From Chloroflexota bacterium (GTDB lineage: Bacteria; Chloroflexota; Anaerolineae; J036; Brachytrichaceae): a DNA stretch of 5,526 nt. The notes under the pieces are model-generated. The model saw only the letters and a program-made list of their open reading frames with translations, had not been told where the DNA came from and ran no database searches. The DNA is taken from positions 1-5,526 of the forward strand of contig JAKALH010000224.1 of NCBI GenBank assembly GCA_021813225.1. Direction: 5' to 3'. Below, one piece after another: positions 1-5,490 of the stretch. The position numbers and the translations under genes were made by a program. How positions within the stretch are numbered: the first letter of the stretch is position 1; each line of letters opens with the position of its first letter.

Positions 1-2326
1 GAACCGAAAGCGTTGTTGGTGCGGTTCTCAGCACTCCCTGAAATGCATCCTTCCCCGCAGCGAAAAGGTACTCGTTGCGCGACAGCAGTGTGTTATCCGA
101 TGAATACAGTGACAGCCACAGCAGGTTATGTGCATGCAATTCGCCGAGCTGATGACTGAGGCTGCCCAGATGAAGCGATGCATTGCCGCTCAGATCGGCT
201 GCGCCGCCAGTATGAGCGATGGTTTCACCATTCAGATCACACAGGCGTGCTTCCCAATGCGCACCTGCAAGTCTGGACAGGCTGTTGTGGCACCAGATTT
301 CAGCACTAAATCGGCTGCCTGTCTCCCAGACCACTCGGTCATACTGCGCACTGATGTGGACTGGCTCATAGGCGCGGCGAACCCACCAGTAAGCGGGTTT
401 CGTCAGGCCAATGTAGTCCACCGCATTCGTGCAGGCGGCATTAGGGAAGGCTTCGTTGAGTTGCCAGGGCGAAACGCCGCTGCACTGCCATTTGCGACGC
501 CGGTTGGCTTCAATGGCATAGCGTAGTCCTTCGGCCTGCATCCATTGGCTTGCGCGTACAAACGTTTCGAGTGTTTCCAGCGGACCGAACATTCTCTCAA
601 GCTTATCGCGGTGCAACCACCAACTGCCGTGGTGCACCCATGCCGGATTCGTGCCGTCTGGCGGCCATTGATAGTGTGGGGAGATGAACCGGCGTATGGT
701 GATCAGATTGGCAGCACCCTCGACACCGAACTCAGAGTGGTAAAGCGCATCGATGTTATTGTAGAAGCGGTATTGCTCCTCAGGGCCTTGGTATTGCCAG
801 GAGCCATGCACATCATGCATCTTGCCGGTGCCTTTCAGTTTTATATCGCCGGCTTCAACTGGACCTGAAGATGAGGTGGGCAGCCACAGGCGGCCCGGGT
901 CAAGTTCGTTGACAGCCTGCTTAAGCTTTGCCAAGGCCGGGTGGGCATCTGACAGCGGAGTATGGCGGTCATCCATCAATTCGTTGCCTCCGCACCAGAT
1001 TGCCAGGGCAGGATGGTTGCGCCTGAGGGGTATCATCTGGCGTGCCTGCTTCTCGATGTAATCGAGATAGGCATTGTCCTCGGGCGGGCGGTTGTTGATG
1101 CCGGAGGAAGACTGGTGGAACTCCTGCCAGATCAGAATGCCGTACTTGTCACAGAGATCGTAGAACTGCTCGCGCTCCAGCAAGCCGCCGCCCCAGACAC
1201 GCAGCAGGTTACAGTGAGCATGGCGCGCCAGTTGTAATAGCCGCTCGTAACGCTCCGGCTGCAGGCGACCATATAAATTGTCGACAGGCGCCCAGTTCCA
1301 CCCCTTCACGAACATCATCCTGCCATTGATCTCGAGCGTATAAGGCAAGGCATCTGCTGGCGCGCCTGCATTTGGCACGGCACGAATCGTGCGTATACCG
1401 AAGCGGATATTTCGACTATCGCTGATTTCCTGCGCAGGACTCAGCACCTCAACCTGAACGGTATACAGCGTTTGCTCACCTATCCCGTTGGGGTACCACA
1501 ACTGCGGTTCTGCAACATCGAGATGGATTGATGCAGTTCCGTTTCCACCATACACACTTGCAGCAACGCCGTCGCTGTCTGCCAGCAAATCCCCTGCCGG
1601 TGAATACAGCCTGCATCGGGTCGTTGTGGTGTGTTCGACGGGCACTGCTGAACGTATCTGCGCCTGTACATCAACTGTTGCGTTCTCGCCCTGTATATGG
1701 GTGCGCACCCAGACATCCTGCAGGTAGTCTTCGGCGGTGGCCGTAAGGTATACACTCTGCCAGATACCCAGCGGGACCAGGCGCGTACACCAGTCCCAGT
1801 TATAGGCAAAGCGTGATTTCCACAATCTGGCTTCGCTTGACCAGCCGATCTGCCCCTGCACACTTTCCACCGGCGGCATATGCTCGACAACCACTGTAAG
1901 GGTATTCGGCATATCAGCACGCACATGCTCGCTGATGTCGAAATCAAAATGGGTGAACATGCCTTCATGCTTACCCAGAAACTCTCCGTTCAAGTACACA
2001 TGGCATGTAAAATCAACGCCATCAAAACACAGCCGAGTATGTCTTCCACGCATATCCGCCGGAAGCTCGAATGTCCTGCGGTAGACCCAATCGCGCTCAG
2101 ACAGCCATTCAGCCTGACGGCTCTGCATATCGACGTAAGGACTGTCGATCAGGCGGGCATCCAGCGCATCTGATATCACATCGCCGGGCACGATGGCTGG
2201 CATCCACTGTCCCGCGGCAGGTGCCGCCTGTGGGTCCCAGTCTTCCTTCCACACACTGCGCCAGACCCACTCGGATGGCATCAGGTATATTAGCTGCCAT
2301 GTGTTGCCATCAAGTTTATGTTTCAT
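1..2326 (-). CDS. Glycoside hydrolase family 2, beta-mannosidase type (partial, C-terminus beyond window)
   Basis: Translating the minus strand from the ATG at 2326 gives 775 codons with no stop, so the gene continues past base 1. GH2 beta-mannosidases remove non-reducing-end mannose from manno-oligosaccharides or N-glycan cores. Landmarks run in family order: jelly-roll N-terminal domain with VPGDV (46-50) and VYLNGEF (110-116); NWDWCTR (176-182); LWYPNG (276-281) and FGIRTI (309-314) in the immunoglobulin-like domain; then the TIM barrel with VKGWNW (340-345), RVWGGG (376-381), WQEF (400-403), IWCGGNE with acid/base Glu449, HSEFG with nucleophile Glu532, and WQLNE (621-625). The family is usually about 800-880 residues, so only a short tail is missing. 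No signal peptide or membrane segment is visible, suggesting a cytoplasmic enzyme acting on imported oligosaccharides. A purine-rich AAGAGAAG lies 6 bases before the ATG. Substrate could differ (for example exo-glucosaminidase); GH2 membership is secure, mannosidase activity is inferred. Confidence 0.93.
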   Translation of the reverse strand, partial: MKHKLDGNTWQLIYLMPSEWVWRSVWKEDWDPQAAPAAGQWMPAIVPGDVISDALDARLIDSPYVDMQSRQAEWLSERDWVYRRTFELPADMRGRHTRLCFDGVDFTCHVYLNGEFLGKHEGMFTHFDFDISEHVRADMPNTLTVVVEHMPPVESVQGQIGWSSEARLWKSRFAYNWDWCTRLVPLGIWQSVYLTATAEDYLQDVWVRTHIQGENATVDVQAQIRSAVPVEHTTTTRCRLYSPAGDLLADSDGVAASVYGGNGTASIHLDVAEPQLWYPNGIGEQTLYTVQVEVLSPAQEISDSRNIRFGIRTIRAVPNAGAPADALPYTLEINGRMMFVKGWNWAPVDNLYGRLQPERYERLLQLARHAHCNLLRVWGGGLLEREQFYDLCDKYGILIWQEFHQSSSGINNRPPEDNAYLDYIEKQARQMIPLRRNHPALAIWCGGNELMDDRHTPLSDAHPALAKLKQAVNELDPGRLWLPTSSSGPVEAGDIKLKGTGKMHDVHGSWQYQGPEEQYRFYNNIDALYHSEFGVEGAANLITIRRFISPHYQWPPDGTNPAWVHHGSWWLHRDKLERMFGPLETLETFVRASQWMQAEGLRYAIEANRRRKWQCSGVSPWQLNEAFPNAACTNAVDYIGLTKPAYWWVRRAYEPVHISAQYDRVVWETGSRFSAEIWCHNSLSRLAGAHWEARLCDLNGETIAHTGGAADLSGNASLHLGSLSHQLGELHAHNLLWLSLYSSDNTLLSRNEYLFAAGKDAFQGVLRTAPTTLSV

Positions 2327-2383
2327 GAAACGCTTCTCTTTGAATGACAGGATCGGACTCTACCAATAAAACCCTGCCCGGCG

Positions 2384-2399
2384 AATCACGCAAGTGATT
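2384..2399. promoter_or_regulatory. Perfect 6-4-6 inverted repeat, possible operator
   Basis: AATCAC-GCAA-GTGATT is a perfect palindrome with a 4-base centre, 58 bases upstream of the GH2 start codon and about 93 bases before the secreted-protein start. Its size suits a dimeric repressor site, and it overlaps the weak candidate -35 of the GH2 gene on the minus strand. Read as plus-strand RNA it would be a 6-bp hairpin with a GNRA-type GCAA loop. No run of T follows, so it is not an intrinsic terminator. The regulator, if any, is unknown. Confidence 0.35.
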
Positions 2400-2481
2400 T
2401 CTACTCATTCAGCATATTGCCCGATTGCCGGTAGTCGTCATCGTACTCAAACTCAGGGCGAAGACGGGTGCCGGAATCGGC

Positions 2482-2487
2482 AAGGAG
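2482..2487 (+). promoter_or_regulatory. Ribosome binding site deciding the start of the secreted protein
   Basis: AAGGAG sits 4 bases before the ATG at 2492. The frame can also be opened by a GTG at 2468, eight codons earlier, but that codon has no purine-rich stretch at a suitable distance. The GTG start would also add a polar segment in front of the signal peptide. The ATG start is therefore preferred, although the spacing is on the short side. Confidence 0.6.
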
Positions 2488-2491
2488 CAGC

Positions 2492-3466
2492 ATGTCGCAA
2501 GTAATTGCAGGGAAAAATCTGTATCGCTCAGCAGGCGTATTACTGCTGGTGTTTGCTGTCATGCTCAACGTGCCTTCACCGACTGTCGCAGGCGCATATG
2601 ATTCGCGTGACAAGTCGGCTCTGCATCATGCCATAACAGTCTCCGCTCCGCAACAGCACTCAACAGGCAACCCCTTGCAGCTTACAAATACCGATCTTTC
2701 TCCAGCTCAGGCGTTAACCTATACAGCATACTTCCCGATAGTTGCCAAGCCTTATACCTGCCCGACGACTTCATCGGCACCCTATGAGGCGATATCTTTC
2801 CTGGGGCCGCCGTATAAAAACAATGCTATCACCGATGAAAACGCCGACTTTCGGTTATCCATTCTGGGCTATGTCAAAACGAACCAGACGCTGGACTATG
2901 TCAGTTATGGCGGAGGCACCGGTACTGGGGACGGCCCGCAGTTCGCCGATATGTTCACACCCAAACGAAAGCCTGCATTTGTCGCGGCCTACCAGGTATA
3001 TCTGTGGCGCTGGAATGACGGCCCTGGTTCGGCGCCGCCGTATGGCTCGCGCGGCGGACTCAATACGAACTGGGTAGTCACCGCTCTTGACGTCGGCACG
3101 ACGCGCGGCGAACCGCTCAATATCCCATTCCGGAACGCGGCAAATGCCCCTCCAGACTACCGTGCACTGGTGCTGTATGCGGGGCCGAATGAATTGACCG
3201 TGGCGTATCTGCTGCAGGACCAGGTGGTAGTGAACGCATCCGGGTATGTCGTGCACATGCTGGGTTTCTGCGTCGATCCAAACCTGCTGGCGCTGTACCA
3301 GGCCCAATTGTCCGGCGGTAAACGTTCCACGATGAAACTGCCCGCCATACGCAATTCTCAGGCTGTAGGAACCGCCCTGGGCGATACCTTGACGATTGCT
3401 GTGCGTGACGGTGGCGCGTATATGGACCCGCGCGTTAAAACCGACTGGTGGTATGACGCACCGTAA
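2492..3466 (+). CDS. Secreted protein of unknown function, Chloroflexota-like
   Basis: The product has 324 residues from the ATG at 2492 (332 from an upstream GTG). Residues 1-35 form a classical signal peptide: Lys8 and Arg12, a hydrophobic core at about 14-27, and likely cleavage after Ala33 or Ala35. A Ser/Thr/Gln-rich stretch (about 36-76) follows, then TAYFPIVAKP (78-87), which resembles short segments preceding the folded part of many Chloroflexota exported proteins. The remainder looks like one globular domain, with a glycine-rich run SYGGGTGTGDG (138-148), aromatic clusters around Trp172/Trp174 and Trp194, and a C-terminal MDPRVKTDWWYD (311-322). The mature protein has only two cysteines, Cys90 and Cys260, a plausible disulfide outside the cell. 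I see no catalytic motif, lipobox, LPXTG or transmembrane anchor, and recognise no named family. It appears monocistronic: divergent from the GH2 gene and 324 bases before cysK, with no convincing terminator after its stop. Confidence 0.85.
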   Translation: MSQVIAGKNLYRSAGVLLLVFAVMLNVPSPTVAGAYDSRDKSALHHAITVSAPQQHSTGNPLQLTNTDLSPAQALTYTAYFPIVAKPYTCPTTSSAPYEAISFLGPPYKNNAITDENADFRLSILGYVKTNQTLDYVSYGGGTGTGDGPQFADMFTPKRKPAFVAAYQVYLWRWNDGPGSAPPYGSRGGLNTNWVVTALDVGTTRGEPLNIPFRNAANAPPDYRALVLYAGPNELTVAYLLQDQVVVNASGYVVHMLGFCVDPNLLALYQAQLSGGKRSTMKLPAIRNSQAVGTALGDTLTIAVRDGGAYMDPRVKTDWWYDAP

Positions 3467-3496
3467 AATGGATCAGGTCGGGCAGGCGCTGAGCTG

Positions 3497-3505
3497 TGCT
3501 ATCAT
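3497..3505 (+). promoter_or_regulatory. Extended -10 promoter for the cysK-cysE leader
   Basis: TGCTATCAT matches the extended -10 form TGnTATAAT with a single mismatch in the hexamer (TATCAT). The segment 17 bases upstream (GTCGGG) is not a good -35, which is tolerated in extended -10 promoters. Transcription would begin at about 3512-3514, leaving a leader of roughly 277 bases before cysK. This start would coincide with the ATG at 3514. The match is visible; promoter function is inferred. Confidence 0.45.
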
Positions 3506-3513
3506 GTGTGCCC

Positions 3514-3618
3514 ATGGAATCCAGTGCGTCTATCTCATTCATGCCTTGTGAACTGAATAACGCACCTGACCTGGCAGGCTACTCCGCACATCTTTTTTTG
3601 CAGTGCCTCTGTAGTTAG
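3514..3618 (+). CDS. Possible cysteine-containing leader peptide upstream of cysK
   Basis: An ATG at 3514 opens 34 codons ending at TAG (3616-3618). The peptide has cysteines at 12, 31 and 33 and six serines, and ends Leu-Gln-Cys-Leu-Cys-Ser-stop. The ATG lies 8 bases after the -10 hexamer, so the mRNA could be leaderless, which fits the absence of a Shine-Dalgarno sequence. The stop codon touches the first base of the stem-loop at 3618-3655. Ribosome stalling on the Cys codons could therefore change folding downstream, as in amino-acid attenuation and in the cysteine-responsive leaderless ORFs described in mycobacteria. Against it, a 34-codon open frame is not rare by chance, the cysteines are not in a long run, and no intrinsic terminator follows. 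Treat it as a hypothesis. Confidence 0.3.
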   Translation: MESSASISFMPCELNNAPDLAGYSAHLFLQCLCS

Positions 3619-3655
3619 CGGGTGCCTGTTGCTTCAACGCAGTCAGGTGGCCCGC
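3618..3655 (+). promoter_or_regulatory. Leader stem-loop A
   Basis: GCGGGT (3618-3623) pairs with GCCCGC (3650-3655, one G-U pair). After a small asymmetric bulge, CCTG (3625-3628) pairs with CAGG (3644-3647), and an inner TGC/GCA pairing (3630-3632 with 3639-3641) can close a 6-base loop. No T-run follows, so it is not a simple terminator. It begins at the last base of the short ORF's stop codon, so a ribosome finishing or stalling there would prevent its formation. Confidence 0.45.
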
Positions 3656-3690
3656 ATCATCTCCATAAATGCTGAAAGTCAGGTTATCCC

Positions 3691-3754
3691 TGGCTAAGGC
3701 TCTATTAACCTGCTCCGGTTCATTTGATGCCGGTGCAGGAGCCAGCCTTAGTCG
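3691..3754 (+). promoter_or_regulatory. Leader stem-loop B, two-tier
   Basis: The outer stem pairs TGGCTAAGGCT (3691-3701) with AGCCTTAGTCG (3744-3754): 11 pairs, two of them G-U, with a perfect 8-bp core CTAAGGCT/AGCCTTAG. A 7/4-base internal loop leads to the inner stem CCTGCTCCGG (3709-3718) with CCGGTGCAGG (3730-3739), 9 of 10 paired, closed by an 11-base loop. It ends 26 bases before the cysK ribosome binding site. Its 3' edge can instead form GTCGA (3751-3755) with TCGAC (3766-3770), so at least two exclusive folds are possible. Confidence 0.5.
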
Positions 3755-3780
3755 AGGTCGCAATTTCGACAGTTACGTAC

Positions 3781-3785
3781 AGGAA
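3781..3785 (+). promoter_or_regulatory. cysK ribosome binding site
   Basis: AGGAA lies 5 bases before the ATG at 3791. The surrounding CAGGAATA (3780-3787) can pair with TATCCCTG (3685-3692) at seven of eight positions, so the site could be masked in one fold of the leader. Confidence 0.6.
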
Positions 3786-3790
3786 TACAA

Positions 3791-4723
3791 ATGAAAATCG
3801 CGAACAATGTTACAGAACTGGTTGGTCATACTCCTCTCGTAAAAATAAACCGCTTGACTGACGGATGCGTCGGTGTTGTCGCTGCGAAGCTGGAATTCTA
3901 CAATCCCGCTCACAGCGTGAAGGACCGCATCGGCGTCTCGATGATCGACGCCGCTGAGCAGGCTGGCCTGATCAACAAAGATACGATTGTGCTGGAGCCG
4001 ACAAGCGGCAATACGGGCATTGCACTGGCAATGGTCTGCGCGGCGCGCGGCTATAAGTGCACCTTGATCATGCCCAGTTCGATGAGTAAGGAGCGGCGCA
4101 TGTTACTGCGCGCATATGGCGCAGACCTGATTCTAACCCCCGGCGCGGAAGGAATGAATGGCGCCATCCGAAAGGCGAATGAACTGGCTGCGGCTGACCC
4201 GCGCTACTTCATCCCGCAGCAGTTCGAGAACCCCGCTAATCCCGACATTCATCGCAAGGCCACAGCCGAGGAAATCTGGAGCGATACCGATGGAATGGTG
4301 GACATCCTGGTAGCCGGTGTAGGAACAGGCGGCACGATCACAGGCATTGGCGAAGTGATTAAGTCACGCAAGCCGGATTTCAAAGTCGTCGCCGTAGAAC
4401 CCGATGCCTCGCCGGTGCTGTCCGGCGGCCAGAAGGGACCGCACCCGATCCAGGGTATCGGCGCTGGTTTCGTGCCGCAGGTACTGAATACAAAGATCTA
4501 TGACGAAGTCATCCGCGTGAAAAACAATGATGCCTTCGCCACTGCCAGACGCGCGGCACGCGAGGAAGGTCTGCTCGTCGGCATCTCTTCCGGCGCTGCT
4601 CTCTGGGCAGCGGTACAGGTTGCGCGGCGGCCTGAGAGCGCCGGCAAACTGATTGTCGTCATCATCCCGTCGTTCGGCGAACGCTATCTCAGCACGGATC
4701 TGTTTGCTGATCTGGCGGAGTAA
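3791..4723 (+). CDS. cysK: Cysteine synthase (O-acetylserine sulfhydrylase)
   Basis: This is a cytoplasmic pyridoxal-phosphate enzyme that converts O-acetyl-L-serine and sulfide to L-cysteine and acetate. The 310 residues match the usual family length with no truncation. The N-terminal ELVGHTPLVKINRL (9-22) is typical. Lys44 in NPAHSVKDR is the cofactor-binding lysine; the Asp after it resembles actinobacterial and plant forms rather than the enterobacterial VKCR. TSGNTG (71-76) is the substrate carboxylate-binding loop, QQFENPANPDIH follows, GTGGT (178-182) is the cofactor phosphate cup, and GISSGAA (264-270) supplies the serine facing the pyridine nitrogen. The C-terminal SFGERYLST is also characteristic. 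There is no C-terminal CBS domain, so this is not a cystathionine beta-synthase fusion. cysE lies 65 bases downstream on the same strand, supporting one operon. A CysM-like sulfur-donor preference cannot be excluded. Confidence 0.97.
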   Translation: MKIANNVTELVGHTPLVKINRLTDGCVGVVAAKLEFYNPAHSVKDRIGVSMIDAAEQAGLINKDTIVLEPTSGNTGIALAMVCAARGYKCTLIMPSSMSKERRMLLRAYGADLILTPGAEGMNGAIRKANELAAADPRYFIPQQFENPANPDIHRKATAEEIWSDTDGMVDILVAGVGTGGTITGIGEVIKSRKPDFKVVAVEPDASPVLSGGQKGPHPIQGIGAGFVPQVLNTKIYDEVIRVKNNDAFATARRAAREEGLLVGISSGAALWAAVQVARRPESAGKLIVVIIPSFGERYLSTDLFADLAE

Positions 4724-4735
4724 CGTCAGTCACCG

Positions 4736-4771
4736 GATGCAGGCGCCGGCCACCCTGCCGGGTTCTGCATC
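4736..4771 (+). promoter_or_regulatory. GC-rich hairpin between cysK and cysE
   Basis: GATGCAG (4736-4742) pairs perfectly with CTGCATC (4765-4771), and CCGGC (4746-4750) pairs with GCCGG (4757-4761) around the loop CACCCT, with a small internal loop between the two stems. The sequence after it is TATTTGG, not a true T-run, so full termination is unlikely. It could stabilise the upstream message or reduce cysE expression relative to cysK. It ends 17 bases before the cysE start codon, leaving GGAC (4777-4780) as the only weak ribosome-binding candidate. Confidence 0.5.
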
Positions 4772-4788
4772 TATTTGGACGATAAAAC

Positions 4789-5490
4789 ATGTTTGCGACG
4801 ATACGACACGACTTCCATTCGGTTTTCGAAAGGGATCCTGCGGCCCGCAGCAAGCTGGAAGTATTGCTGTGCTACCCGGGTCTATACGCGATCTGGTCAC
4901 ATCGCGTTGCGCACTGGCTGTGGGTCCATAATGTTAAGCTGATCGCGCGCTACCTTTCGCAACTGACACGCTGGTTCACCGGCATCGAAATCCACCCTGG
5001 CGCGACCATCGGCCCGGGATTCTTCATCGACCACGGCATGGGCGTCGTGATCGGCGAGACGGCTGAAGTCGGTTGCGAAGTGACGCTGTACCACGGCGTC
5101 ACTTTAGGCGGCACCAGCCTGGCAAAAGGTAAACGGCACCCGACTATCGGCGACCGCGTCGTTGTCGGCGCAGGGGCAAAAGTGCTGGGTGCGATAGCCA
5201 TCGGCGATGACAGTCGTATCGGGGCTAATGCGGTTGTCGTCAAGCCGGTGCCGCCGAACTCGGTCGTTGTGGGTGTCCCCGGGCAGGTTGTTGTGCGGAG
5301 CAAACCGCATACGGCCCGCGATGCTCCTGACCTGGAGCATACGCGCCTGCCCGATACGATCGGCGTCACACTGGTGTCATTGATGGCGCGGGTGGATGCG
5401 CTGGAGCATCATTCGGTCGACCTTCGCAAGGAAGATCACTTGCATATCCCTGAACGCGGAATCTGGCACGGTGAGGACTTTACAATCTAG
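4789..5490 (+). CDS. cysE: Serine O-acetyltransferase
   Basis: The enzyme catalyses the committed step of cysteine synthesis, acetyl-CoA plus L-serine to O-acetylserine and CoA, in the cytoplasm; its product is the CysK substrate. The 233 residues form the short type of CysE. A helical N-terminal part contains VFERDPAAR (12-20) and LCYPGLYAIWSHRVAHWLW (27-45). A left-handed beta-helix of hexapeptide repeats follows (about 66-165): IEIHPGATIG (66-75), FIDHGMGVVIGET (79-91) with His82 as the expected general base and Asp81 beside it, VTLGGTS (104-110), GKRHPTIG (114-121) with Arg116-His117, and VVGVPG (160-165). The position equivalent to enterobacterial Asp143 is Glu67, usual in this short class. 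The tail (about 170-233) ends in Ile233, the residue that in studied complexes docks into the CysK active site. The ATG start agrees with the family; its ribosome binding site is weak. Confidence 0.97.
   Translation: MFATIRHDFHSVFERDPAARSKLEVLLCYPGLYAIWSHRVAHWLWVHNVKLIARYLSQLTRWFTGIEIHPGATIGPGFFIDHGMGVVIGETAEVGCEVTLYHGVTLGGTSLAKGKRHPTIGDRVVVGAGAKVLGAIAIGDDSRIGANAVVVKPVPPNSVVVGVPGQVVVRSKPHTARDAPDLEHTRLPDTIGVTLVSLMARVDALEHHSVDLRKEDHLHIPERGIWHGEDFTI

Larger units (their letters stand above)
2327..2491. other. Divergent intergenic region
   Basis: These 165 bases separate the start of the minus-strand GH2 gene from the start of the plus-strand secreted-protein gene, so they should contain the promoters of both. 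I find no convincing -35/-10 pair on either strand. The best minus-strand candidate is TTGCGT, 17 bases, TTTATT, which is a weak match. The one clear structure is the inverted repeat at 2384-2399. Confidence 0.6.
3467..3790 (+). promoter_or_regulatory. cysK upstream region with structured leader
   Basis: This 324-base stretch has no conventional gene. In order it holds an extended -10 promoter (3497-3505), a possible 34-codon ORF (3514-3618) with a run of seven T (3593-3599) inside it, a stem-loop directly at that ORF's stop (3618-3655), a second two-tier stem-loop (3691-3754), and the cysK ribosome binding site (3781-3785). A further imperfect pairing, GTGCGT (3524-3529) with ACGCAC (3560-3565), lies inside the short ORF. 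The density of stems and the long distance from promoter to start codon suggest a regulatory 5' leader. I could not match it to a known riboswitch class. Confidence 0.45.

Noticed and set aside
128..1237. Plus-strand open frames of 79-132 codons over the left part of the window
   Set aside because: They are antisense to the continuous GH2 frame, which carries family motifs throughout; their translations are not protein-like.
1480..1968. 162-codon minus-strand frame
   Set aside because: It is in a different frame of the same strand as the GH2 gene, within the region coding its motifs at residues 120-282, so it is a frame shadow.
2855..3307. 150-codon minus-strand frame opposite the secreted-protein gene
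   Set aside because: The plus-strand frame has a signal peptide, a ribosome binding site and a coherent protein; the antisense frame has none of these.
3504..3551. 15-codon plus-strand frame starting at ATG 3504, with Cys at 2 and 8
   Set aside because: Its ATG lies inside the -10 hexamer, so a transcript from that promoter would not include it, and no ribosome binding site is present.
3593..3599. Seven-T run as an intrinsic terminator for the secreted-protein gene
   Set aside because: No stable GC-rich hairpin sits directly before it. The nearest stem (CCTG/CAGG at 3565-3578) is only 4 bp and ends 14 bases earlier. A longer-range GTGCG/CGCAC pairing would need a loop of over 50 bases.
3618..3660. 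T-box leader for cysK, prompted by CAGGTGGCCCGC resembling the T-box GGTGGNACCGCG element
   Set aside because: The match is short and lacks the central A and the trailing CG. There is no terminator with a T-run between it and cysK, and no Stem I features are recognisable upstream.
3539..3763. 74-codon minus-strand reading frame in the cysK leader
   Set aside because: It needs a TTG start without a ribosome binding site, resembles no protein I know, and lies across the leader stem-loops, whose palindromes explain its sequence.
3506..3790. SAM riboswitch controlling cysK-cysE
   Set aside because: I find no match to the conserved SAM-I core segments, and no known SAM-II or SAM-III arrangement around the ribosome binding site.
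4950..5369. 139-codon minus-strand frame opposite cysE
   Set aside because: It is antisense to the hexapeptide-repeat region of cysE; the repetitive codon pattern of that fold easily leaves the opposite strand open.
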